Shown in pieces: positions 44,691 through 57,800 of a DNA stretch of 64,000 nucleotides. Where the stretch lies: the NCBI GenBank assembly GCA_029168955.1, contig JAPDOI010000694.1, positions 245,532 to 309,531 of the forward strand. The letters are read 5' to 3'. Numbering within the stretch: position 1 is the first letter of the stretch; each line of letters begins with the position of its first letter. The notes beneath the pieces are model-generated. The model was not told the DNA's origin. It did no database searches and worked only from the letters and a program-made list of their open reading frames with translations. This stretch comes from Aplectana chamaeleonis (lineage: Eukaryota > Nematoda > Chromadorea > Rhabditida > Cosmocercidae). The position numbers were made by a program, and so were the translations under genes.

Positions 44691-45866
44691 CCAGGGTGTC
44701 ATGTAAAGTACATAGGGCATCTGATGACGTCATCAGGGTGTCATGTAAAGTACATAGGGCATCTGATGACGTCATCAGGGTGTCATGTAAAGTACATAGG
44801 GCATCTGATGACGTCATCAGGGTGTCATGTAAAGTACATAGGGCATCTGATGACGTCATCAGGGTGTCATGTAAAGTACATAGGGCATCTGATGACGTCA
44901 TCAGGGTGTCATGTAAAGTACATAGGGCATCTGATGACGTCATCAGGTGTCATGTAAAGTACATAGGGCATCTGATGACGTCATCAGGTGTCATGTAAAG
45001 TACATAGGGCATCTGATGACGTCATCAGGGTGTCATGTAAAGTACATAGGCATCTGATGACGTCATCAGGATGTCATGTAAAGTACATAGGGCATCTGAT
45101 GACGTCATCAGGATGTCATGTAAAGTACATAGGGCATCTGATGACGTCATCAGGGTGTCATGTAAAGTACATAGGGCATCTGATGACGTCATCAGGTGTC
45201 ATGTAAAGTACATAGGGCATCTGATGACGTCATCAGGGTGTCATGTAAAGTACATAGGGCATCTGATGACGTCATCAGGTGTCATGTAAAGTACATAGGC
45301 ATCTGATGACGTCATCAGGGTGTCATGTAAAGTACATAGGGCATCTGATGACGTCATCAGGTGTCATGTAAAGTACATAGGGCATCTGATGACGTCATCA
45401 GGTGTCATGTAAAGTACATAGGGCATCTGATGACGTCATCAGGATGTCATGTAAAGTACATAGGGCATCTGATGACGTCATCAGGTGTCATGTAAAGTAC
45501 ATAGGGCATCTGATGACGTCATCAGGTGTCATGTAAAGTACATAGGGCATCTGATGACGTCATCAGGGTGTCATGTAAAGTACATAGGGCATCTGATGAC
45601 GTCATCAGGTGTCATGTAAAGTACATAGGGCATCTGATGACGTCATCAGGGTGTCATGTAAAGTACATAGGGCATCTGATGACGTCATCAGGGTGTCATG
45701 TAAAGTACATAGGGCATCTGATGACGTCATCAGGGTGTCATGTAAAGTACATAGGGCATCTGATGACGTCATCAGGTGTCATGTAAAGTACATAGGGCAT
45801 CTGATGACGTCATCAGGGTGTCATGTAAAGTACATAGGGCATCTGATGACGTCATCAGGGTGTCAT

Positions 45867-45896
45867 GGCAGCATTATAGCACCGATATTTGACAGG
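45867..45896. other. about 28-base non-satellite insert in the array
   Basis: GCAGCATTATAGCACCGATA and the following ATTTGACAG interrupt a unit after GTCATG. They do not match the left flank or anything else recognised in the window. Confidence 0.6.
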
Positions 45897-48800
45897 GATG
45901 TCATGTAAAGTACATAGGCATCTGATGACGTCATCAGGTGTCATGTAAAGTACATAGGGCATCTGATGACGTCATCAGGGTGTCATGTAAAGTACATAGG
46001 GCATCTGATGACGTCATCACGGTGTCATGTAAAGTACATAGGGCATCTGATGACGTCATCAGGATGTCATGTAAAGTACATAGGGCATCTGATGACGTCA
46101 TCAGGGTGTCATGTAAAGTACATAGGGCATCTGATGACGTCATCAGGGTGTCATGTAAAGTACATAGGGCATCTGATGACGTCATCAGGGTGTCATGTAA
46201 AGTACATAGGGCATCTGATGACGTCATCAATGTGTCATGTAAAGTACATAGGGCATCTGATGACGTCATCAGGGTGTCATGTAAAGTACATAGGGCATCT
46301 GATGACGTCATCAGGGTGTCATGTAAAGTACATAGGCATCTGATGACGTCATCAGGGTGTCATGTAAAGTACATAGGCATCTGATGACGTCATCAGGGTG
46401 TCATGTAAAGTACATAGGGCATCTGATGACGTCATCAGGGTGTCATGTAAAGTACATAGGGCATCTGATGACGTCATCAGGGTGTCATGTAAAGTACATA
46501 GGGCATCTGATGACGTCATCAGGATGTCATGTAAAGTACATAGGGCATCTGATGACGTCATCAGGGTGTCATGTAAAGTACATAGGGCATCTGATGACGT
46601 CATCAGGTGTCATGTAAAGTACATAGGGCATCTGATGACGTCATCAGGGTGTCATGTAAAGTACATAGGGCATCTGATGACGTCATCAGGTGTCATGTAA
46701 AGTACATAGGGCATCTGATGACGTCATCAGGATGTCATGTAAAGTACATAGGGCATCTGATGACGTCATCAGGGTGTCATGTAAAGTACATAGGGCATCT
46801 GATGACGTCATCAGGTGTCATGTAAAGTACATAGGGCATCTGATGACGTCATCAGGGTGTCATGTAAAGTACATAGGGCATCTGATGACGTCATCAGGTG
46901 TCATGTAAAGTACATAGGGCATCTGATGACGTCATCAGGGTGTCATGTAAAGTACATAGGCATCTGATGACGTCATCAGGGTGTCATGTAAAGTACATAG
47001 GGCATCTGATGACGTCATCAGGTGTCATGTAAAGTACATAGGCATCTGATGACGTCATCAGGGTGTCATGTAAAGTACATAGGCATCTGATGACGTCATC
47101 AGGGTGTCATGTAAAGTACATAGGGCATCTGATGACGTCATCAGGGTGTCATGTAAAGTACATAGGGCATCTGATGACGTCATCAGGGTGTCATGTAAAG
47201 TACATAGGGCATCTGATGACGTCACCAGGGTGTCATGTAAAGTACATAGGGCATCTGATGACGTCATCAGGGTGTCATGTAAAGTACATAGGGCATCTGA
47301 TGACGTCATCAGGGTGCCATGTAAAGTACATAGGCATCTGATGACGTCATCAGGATGTCATGTAAAGTACATAGGGCATCTGATGACGTCATCAGGGTGT
47401 CATGTAAAGAACATAGGGCATCAGAAGACGTGATCAGGTGTCATGTAAAGTACATAGGGCATCTGATGACGTCATCAGGGTGTCATGTAAAGTACATAGG
47501 GCATCTGATGACGTCATCAGGATGTCATGTAAAGTACATAGGCATCTGATGACGTCATCAGGGTGTCATGTAAAGTACATAGGGCATCTGATGACGTCAT
47601 CAGGTGTCATGTAAAGTACATAGGGCATCTGATGACGTCATCAGGGTGTCATGTAAAGTACATAGGGCATCTGATGACGTCATCAGGGTGTCATGTAAAG
47701 TACATAGGCATCTGATGACGTCATCAGGTGTCATGTAAAGTACATAGGGCATCTGATGACGTCATCAGGGTGTCATGTAAAGTACATAGCATCTGATGAC
47801 GTCATCAGGTGTCATGTAAAGTACATAGGGCATCTGATGACGTCATCAGGTGTCATGTAAAGTACATAGGGCATCTGATGACGTCATCAGGTGTCATGTA
47901 AAGTACATAGGGCATCTGATGACGTCATCAGGGTGTCATGTAAAGTACATAGGCATCTGATGACGTCATCAGGATGTCATGTAAAGTACATAGGGCATCT
48001 GATGACGTCATCAGGGTGTCATGTAAAGTACATAGGCATCTGATGACGTCATCAGGGTGTCATGTAAAGTACATAGGGCATCTGATGACGTCATCAGGGT
48101 GTCATGTAAAGTACATAGGGCATCTGATGACGTCATCAGGTGTCATGTAAAGTACATAGGCATCTGATGACGTCATCAGGGTGTCATGTAAAGTACATAG
48201 GTTATCTGATGACGTCATCAGGGTGTCATGTAAAGTACATAGGGCATCTGATGACGTCATCAGGGTGTCATGTAAAGTACATAGGGCATCTGATGACGTC
48301 ATCAGGTGTCATGTAAAGTACATAGGGCATCTGATGACGTCATCAGGGTGTCATGTAAAGTACATAGGGCATCTGATGACGTCATCAGGGTGTCATGTAA
48401 AGTACATAGGCATCTGATGACGTCATCAGGTGTCATGTAAAGTACATAGGGCATCTGATGACGTCATCAGGTGTCATGTAAAGTACATAGGGCATCTGAT
48501 GATGTCATCAGGGTGTCATGTAAAGTACATAGGCATCTGATGACGTCATCAGGGTGTCATGTAAAGTACATAGGGCATCTGATGACGTCATCAGGGTGTC
48601 ATGTAAAGTACATAGGGCATCTGATGAGGGCCTCAGGGTGTCATGTAAAGTACATAGGCATCTGATGACGTCATCAGGTGTCATGTAAAGTACATAGGGC
48701 ATCTGATGACGTCCTCAGGGTGTCATGTAGAGTACATAGGGCATCTGATGACGTCCTCAGGGTGTCATGTAAAGTACATAGGGCATCTGATGATGTCATC

Positions 48801-51800
48801 AGGGTGTCATGTAAAGTACATAGGCATCTGATGACGTCATCAGGGTGTCATGTAAAGTACATAGGGCATCTGATGACGTCATCAGGGTGTCATGTAAAGT
48901 ACATAGGGCATCTGATGACGTCATCAGGGTGTCATGTAAAGTACATAGGGCATCTGATGACGTCATCAGGGTGTCATGTAAAGTACATAGGGCATCTGAT
49001 GACGTCATCAGGGTGTCATGTAAAGTACATAGGGCATCTGATGACGTCATCAGGGTGTCATGTAAAGTACATAGGGCATCTGATGACGTCATCAGGGTGT
49101 CATGTAAAGTACATAGGGCATCTGATGACGTCATCAGGGTGTCATGTAAAGTACATAGGGCATCTGATGACGTCATCAGGTGTCATGTAAAGTACATAGG
49201 GCATCTGATGACGTCATCAGGATGCCATGTAGAGTACATAGGGCATCTGATGACGTCATCAGGGTGTCATGTAAAGTACATAGGGCATCTGATGACGTCA
49301 TCAGGGTGTCATGTAAAGTACATAGGCATCTGATGACGTCATCAGGTGTCGTAAAGTACATAGGGCATCTGATGACGTCATCAGGTGTCATGTAAAGTAC
49401 ATAGGCATCTGATGACGTCATCAGGTGTCATGTAAAGTACATAGGCATCTGATGACGTCATCAGGGTGTCATGTAAAGTACATAGGGCATCTGATGACGT
49501 CATCAGGGTGTCATGTAAAGTACATAGGGCATCTGATGACGTCATCAGGATGTCATGTAAAGTACATAGGCATCTGATGACGTCATCAGGTGTCATGTAA
49601 AGTACATAGGGCATCTGATGACGTCATCAGGATGTCATGTAAAGTACATAGGGCATCTGATGACGTCATCAGGTGTCATGTAAAGTACATAGGGCATCTG
49701 ATGACGTCATCAGGGTGTCATGTAAAGTACATAGGGCATCTGATGACGTCATCAGGGTGTCATGTAAAGTACATAGGGCATCTGATGACGTCATCAGGGT
49801 GTCATGTAAAGTACATAGGGCATCTGATGACGTCATCAGGTGTCGCGTAAAGTACATAGGCATCTGATGACGTCATCAGGTGTCATGTAAAGTACATAGG
49901 GCATCTGATGACGTCATCAGGTGTCATGTAAAGTACATAGGCATCTGATGACGTCATCAGGGTGTCATGTAAAGTACATAGGGCATCTGATGACGTCATC
50001 AGGTGTCATGTAAAGTACATAGGGCATCTGATGACGTCATCAGGGTGTCATGTAAAGTACATAGGCATCTGATGACGTCATCAGGTGTCATGTAAAGTAC
50101 ATAGGGCATCTGATGACGTCATCAGGTGTCATGTAAAGTACATAGGGCATCTGATGACGTCATCAGGTGTCATGTAAAGTACATAGGGCATCTGATGACG
50201 TCATCAGGTGTCATGTAAAGTACATAGGGCATCTGATGACGTCATCAGGGTGTCATGTAAAGTACATAGGGCATCTGATGACGTCATCAGGGTGTCATGT
50301 AAAGTACATAGGGCATCTGATGACGTCATCAGGGTGTCATGTAAAGTACATAGGGCATCTGATGACGTCATCAGGGTGTCATGTAAAGTACATAGGGCAT
50401 CTGATGACGTCATCAGGGTGTCATGTAAAGTACATAGGGCATCTGATGACGTCATCAGGTGTCATGTAAAGTACATAGGGCATCTGATGACGTCATCAGG
50501 GTGTCATGTAAAGTACATAGGGCATCTGATGACGTCATCAGGGTGTCATGTAAAGTACATAGGGCATCTGATGACGTCATCAGGATGTCATGTAAAGTAC
50601 ATAGGGCATCTGATGACGTCATCAGGGTGTCATGTAAAGTACATAGGGCATCTGATGACGTCATCAGGGTGTCATCGTAAAGTACATAGGGCATCTGATG
50701 ACGTCATCAGGGTGTCATGTAAAGTACATAGGGCATCTGATGACGTCATCAGGTGTCATGTAAAGTACATAGGGCATCTGATGACGTCATCAGGTGTCAT
50801 GTAAAGTACATAGGGCATCTGATGACGTCATCAGGGTGTCATGTAAAGTACATAGGGCATCTGATGACGTCATCAGGGTGTCATGTAAAGTACATAGGGC
50901 ATCTGATGACGTCATCAGGATGTCATGTAAAGTACATAGGGCATCTGATGACGTCATCAGGTGTCATGTAAAGTACATAGGGCATCTGATGACGTCATCA
51001 GGTGTCATGTAAAGTACATAGGCATCTGATGACGTCATCAGGGTGTCATGTAAAGTACATAGGGCATCTGATGACGTCATCAGGTGTCATGTAAAGTACA
51101 TAGGCATCTGATGACGTCATCAGGGTGTCATGTAAAGTACATAGGGCATCTGATGACGTCATCAGATGTCATGTAAAGTACATAGGCATCTGATGACGTC
51201 ATCAGGGTGTCATGTAAAGTACATAGGGCATCTGATGACGTCATCAGGTGTCATGTAAAGTACATAGGCATCTGATGACGTCATCAGGGTGTCATGTAAA
51301 GTACATAGGGCATCTGATGACGTCATCAGGGTGTCATGTAAAGTACATAGGGCATCTGATGACGTCATCAGGGTGTCATGTAAAGTACATAGGCATCTGA
51401 TGACGTCATCAGGGTGTCATGTAAAGTACATAGGGCATCTGATGACGTCATCAGGTGTCATGTAAAGTACATAGGGCATCTGATGACGTCATCAGGGTGT
51501 CATGTAAAGTACATAGGGCATCTGATGACGTCATCAGGGTGTCATGTAAAGTACATAGGGCATCTGATGACGTCATCAGGTGTCATGTAAAGTACATAGG
51601 CATCTGATGACGTCATCAGGGTGTCATGTAAAGTACATAGGGCATCTGATGACGTCATCAGGGTGTCATGTAAAGTACATAGGGCATCTGATGACGTCAT
51701 CAGGTGTCATGTAAAGTACATAGGGCATCTGATGACGTCATCAGGTGTCATGTAAAGTACATAGGGCATCTGATGACGTCATCAGGGTGTCATGTAAAGT

Positions 51801-54800
51801 ACATAGGCATCTGATGACGTCATCAGGTGTCATGTAAAGTACATAGGCATCTGATGACGTCATCAGGTGTCATGTAAAGTACATAGGGCATCTGATGACG
51901 TCATCAGGGTGTCATGTAAAGTACATAGGGCATCTGATGACGTCATCAGGTGTCATGTAAAGTACATAGGGCATCTGATGACGTCATCAGGGTGTCATGT
52001 AAAGTACATAGGGCATCTGATGACGTCATCAGGGTGTCATGTAAAGTACATAGGCATCTGATGACGTCATCAGGGTGTCATGTAAAGTACATAGGGCATC
52101 TGATGACGTCATCAGGGTGTCATGTAAAGTACATAGGCATCTGATGACGTCATCAGGGTGTCATGTAAAGTACATAGGGCATCTGATGACGTCATCAGGT
52201 GTCATGTAAAGTACATAGGCATCTGATGACGTCATCAGGGTGTCATGTAAAGTACATAGGGCATCTGATGACGTCATCAGGTGTCGCGTAAAGTACATAG
52301 GGCATCTGATGACGTCATCAGGGTGTCATGTAAAGTACATAGGGCATCTGATGACGTCATCAGGGTGTCATGTAAAGTACATAGGGCATCTGATGACGTC
52401 ATCAGGGTGTCATGTAAAGTACATATAGCATCTGATGACGTCATCAGGGTGTCATGTAAAGTACATAGGGCATCTGATGACGTCATCAGGTGTCATGTAA
52501 AGTACATAGGGCATCTGATGACGTCATCAGGTGTCATGTAAAGTACATAGGGCATCTGATGACGTCATCAGGTGTCATGTAAAGTACATAGGCATCTGAT
52601 GACGTCATCAGGTGTCATGTAAAGTACATAGGCATCTGATGACGTCATCAGGTGTCATGTAAAGTACATAGGGCATCTGATGACGTCATCAGGGTGTCAT
52701 GTAAAGTACATAGGGCATCTGATGACGTCATCAGGGTGTCATGTAAAGTACATAGGGCATCTGATGACGTCATCAGGTGTCATGTAAAGTACATAGGGCA
52801 TCTGATGACGTCATCAGGTGTCATGTAAAGTACATAGGCATCTGATGACGTCATCAGGGTGTCATGTAAAGTACATAGGGCATCTGATGACGTCATCAGG
52901 TGTCATGTAAAGTACATAGGCATCTGATGACGTCATCAGGGTGTCATGTAAAGTACATAGGGCATCTGATGACGTCATCAGGGTGTCATGTAAAGTACAT
53001 AGGCATCTGATGACGTCATCAGGTGTCATGTAAAGTACATAGGCATCTGATGACGTCATCAGGGTGTCATGTAAAGTACATAGGGCATCTGATGACGTCA
53101 TCAGGTGTCATGTAAAGTACATAGGCATCTGATGACGTCATCAGGTGTCATGTAAAGTACATAGGCATCTGATGACGTCATCAGGTGTCATGTAAAGTAC
53201 ATAGGCATCTGATGACGTCATCAGGTGTCATGTAAAGTACATAGGGCATCTGATGACGTCATCAGGGTGTCAGCGTAAAGTACATAGGCATCTGATGACG
53301 TCATCAGGGTGTCATGTAAAGTACATAGGCATCTGATGACGTCATCAGGTGTCATGTAAAGTACATAGGGCATCTGATGACGTCATCAGGGTGTCATGTA
53401 AAGTACATAGGCATCTGATGACGTCATCAGGTGTCATGTAAAGTACATAGGGCATCTGATGACGTCATCAGGTGTCATGTAAAGTACATAGGCATCTGAT
53501 GACGTCATCAGGTGTCATGTAAAGTACATAGGCATCTGATGACGTCATCAGGTGTCATGTAAAGTACATAGGGCATCTGATGACGTCATCAGGGTGTCAT
53601 GTAAAGTACATAGGGCATCTGATGACGTCATCAGGTGTCATGTAAAGTACATAGGCATCTGATGACGTCATCAGGTGTCATGTAAAGTACATAGGCATCT
53701 GATGACGTCATCAGGTGTCATGTAAAGTACATAGGCATCTGATGACGTCATCAGGTGTCATGTAAAGTACATAGGCATCTGATGACGTCATCAGGGTGTC
53801 ATGTAAAGTACATAGGCATCTGATGACGTCATCAGGTGTCATGTAAAGTACATAGGGCATCTGATGACGTCATCAGGGTGTCATGTAAAGTACATAGGCA
53901 TCTGATGACGTCATCAGGGTGTCATGTAAAGTACATAGGGCATCTGATGACGTCATCAGGGTGTCATGTAAAGTACATAGGCATCTGATGACGTCATCAG
54001 GTGTCATGTAAAGTACATAGGGCATCTGATGACGTCATCAGGGTGTCATGTAAAGTACATAGGGCATCTGATGACGTCATCAGGTGTCATGTAAAGTACA
54101 TAGGGCATCTGATGACGTCATCAGGGTGTCATGTAAAGTACATAGGGCATCTGATGACGTCATCAGGATGTCATGTAAAGTACATAGGCATCTGATGACG
54201 TCATCAGGGTGTCATGTAAAGTACATAGGCATCTGATGACGTCATCAGGTGTCATGTAAAGTACATAGGCATCTGATGACGTCATCAGGTGTCATGTAAA
54301 GTACATAGGCATCTGATGACGTCATCAGGTGTCATGTAAAGTACATAGGGCATCTGATGACGTCATCAGGGTGTCATGTAAAGTACATAGGGCATCTGAT
54401 GACGTCATCAGGGTGTCATGTAAAGTACATAGGGCATCTGATGACGTCATCAGGGTGTCATGTAAAGTACATAGGCATCTGATGACGTCATCAGGTGTCA
54501 TGTAAAGTACATAGGGCATCTGATGACGTCATCAGGTGTCATGTAAAGTACATAGGCATCTGATGACGTCATCAGGGTGTCATGTAAAGTACATAGGGCA
54601 TCTGATGACGTCATCAGGGTGTCATGTAAAGTACATAGGGCATCTGATGACGTCATCAGGGTGTCATGTAAAGTACATAGGCATCTGATGACGTCATCAG
54701 GTGTCATGTAAAGTACATAGGCATCTGATGACGTCATCAGGTGTCATGTAAAGTACATAGGGCATCTGATGACGTCATCAGGTGTCATGTAAAGTACATA

Positions 54801-57800
54801 GGGCATCTGATGACGTCATCAGGGTGTCATGTAAAGTACATAGGCATCTGATGACGTCATCAGGGTGTCATGTAAAGTACATAGGGCATCTGATGACGTC
54901 ATCAGGGTGTCATGTAAAGTACATAGGCATCTGATGACGTCATCAGGGTGTCATGTAAAGTACATAGGCATCTGATGACGTCATCAGGTGTCATGTAAAG
55001 TACATAGGGCATCTGATGACGTCATCAGGTGTCATGTAAAGTACATAGGCATCTGATGACGTCATCAGGGTGTCATGTAAAGTACATAGGGCATCTGATG
55101 ACGTCATCAGGTGTCATGTAAAGTACATAGGGCATCTGATGACGTCATCAGGGTGTCATGTAAAGTACATAGGCATCTGATGACGTCATCAGGGTGTCAT
55201 GTAAAGTACATAGGGCATCTGATGACGTCATCAGGGTGTCATGTAAAGTACATAGGGCATCTGATGACGTCATCAGGGTGTCATGTAAAGTACATAGGGC
55301 ATCTGATGACGTCATCAGGGTGTCATGTAAAGTACATAGGGCATCTGATGACGTCATCAGGGTGTCATGTAAAGTACATAGGGCATCTGATGACGTCATC
55401 AGGGTGTCATGTAAAGTACATAGGGCATCTGATGACGTCATCAGGTGCCGCGTAAAGTACATAGGGCATCTGATGACGTCATCAGGTGTCATGTAAAGTA
55501 CATAGGCATCTGATGACGTCATCAGGGTGTCATGTAAAGTACATAGGGCATCTGATGACGTCATCAGGTGTCATGTAAAGTACATAGGCATCTGATGACG
55601 TCATCAGGTGTCATGTAAAGTACATAGGGCATCTGATGACGTCATCAGGGTGTCATGTAAAGTACATAGGGCATCTGATGACGTCATCAGGGTGTCATGT
55701 AAAGTACATAGGGCATCTGATGACGTCATCAGGGTGTCATGTAAAGTACATAGGGCATCTGATGACGTCATCAGGTGTCATGTAAAGTACATAGGGCATC
55801 TGATGACGTCATCAGGGTGTCATGTAAAGTACATAGGCATCTGATGACGTCATCAGGGTGTCATAAAGTACATAGGCATCTGATGACGTCATCAGGTGTC
55901 ATGTAAAGTACATAGGGCATCTGATGACGTCATCAGGTGTCATGTAAAGTACATAGGCATCTGATGACGTCATCAGGTGTCATGTAAAGTACATAGGGCA
56001 TCTGATGACGTCATCAGGTGTCATGTAAAGTACATAGGGCATCTGATGACGTCATCAGGGTGTCGCGTAAAGTACATAGGCATCTGATGACGTCATCAGG
56101 GTGTCATGTAAAGTACATAGGGCATCTGATGACGTCATCAGGGTGTCATGTAAAGTACATAGGCATCTGATGACGTCATCAGGTGTCATGTGCGTAAAGT
56201 ACATAGGGCATCTGATGACGTCATCAGGGTGTCATGTAAAGTACATATAGGCATCTGATGACGTCATCAGGGTGTCATGTAAAGTACATAGGCATCTGAT
56301 GACGTCATCAGGTGTCATGTAAAGTACATAGGGCATCTGATGACGTCATCAGGGTGTCATGTAAAGTACATAGGGCATCTGATGACGTCATCAGGGTGTC
56401 ATGTAAAGTACATAGGCATCTCTGATGACGTCATGGCATCTGATGACGTCATCAGAGTAAAGTACATAAATCTGATGACGTCATCAGGTGTCATATAAGT
56501 ACATAGTCTAGGGCATCTGATGACGTCATCAGGTGTCATGTAAAGTACATAGGGCATCTGATGACGTCATCAGGATGTCATGTAAAGTACATAGGCATCT
56601 GATGACGTCATCAGGTGTCATGTAAAGTACATAGGGCATGATGACGTCATCAGGGTGTCGTCAAAGTACATAGGGCATCTGATGACGTCATCAGATGTCA
56701 TGTAAAGTACATAGGCATCTGATGACGTCATCAGGTGTCGCGTAAAGTACATAGGCATCTGATGACGTCATCAGGTGTCATGTAAAGTACATAGGCATCT
56801 GATGACGTCATCAGGTGTCATGTAAAGTACATAGGGCATCTGATGACGTCATCAGGGTGTCATGTAAAGTACATAGGGCATCTGATGACGTCATCAGGGT
56901 GTCATGTAAAGTACATAGGCATCTGATGACGTCATCAGGATGTCGTAAAGTACATAGGGCATCTGATGACGTCATCAGGGTGTCATGTAAAGTACATAGG
57001 CATCTGATGACGTCATCAGGTGTCATGTAAAGTACATAGGGCATCTGATGACGTCATCAGGGTGTCATGTAAAGTACATAGGGCATCTGATGACGTCATC
57101 AGGTGTCATGTAAAGTACATAGGCATCTGATGACGTCATCAGGTGTCAGCGTAAAGTACATAGGCATCTGATGACGTCATCAGGTGTCATGTAAAGTACA
57201 TAGGCATCTGATGACGTCATCAGGGTGTCATGTAAAGTACATAGGCATCTGATGACGTCATCAGGGTGTCATGTAAAGTACATAGGCATCTGATGACGTC
57301 ATCAGGTGTCATGTAAAGTACATAGGCATCTGATGACGTCATCAGGGTGTCATGTAAAGTACATAGGGCATCTGATGACGTCATCAGGTGTCATGTAAAG
57401 TACATAGGGCATCTGATGACGTCATCAGGGTGTCATGTAAAGTACATAGGCATCTGATGACGTCATCAGGGTGTCATGTAAAGTACATAGGGCATCTGAT
57501 GACGTCATCAGGGTGTCATGTAAAGTACATAGGCATCTGATGACGTCATCAGGTGTCATGTAAAGTACATAGGGCATCTGATGACGTCATCAGGTGTCAT
57601 GTAAAGTACATAGGCATCTGATGACGTCATCAGGGTGTCATGTAAAGTACATAGGCATCTGATGACGTCATCAGGTGTCATGTAAAGTACATAGGGCATC
57701 TGATGACGTCATCAGGGTGTCATGTAAAGTACATAGGCATCTGATGACGTCATCAGGTGTCATGTAAAGTACATAGGCATCTGATGACGTCATCAGGTGT

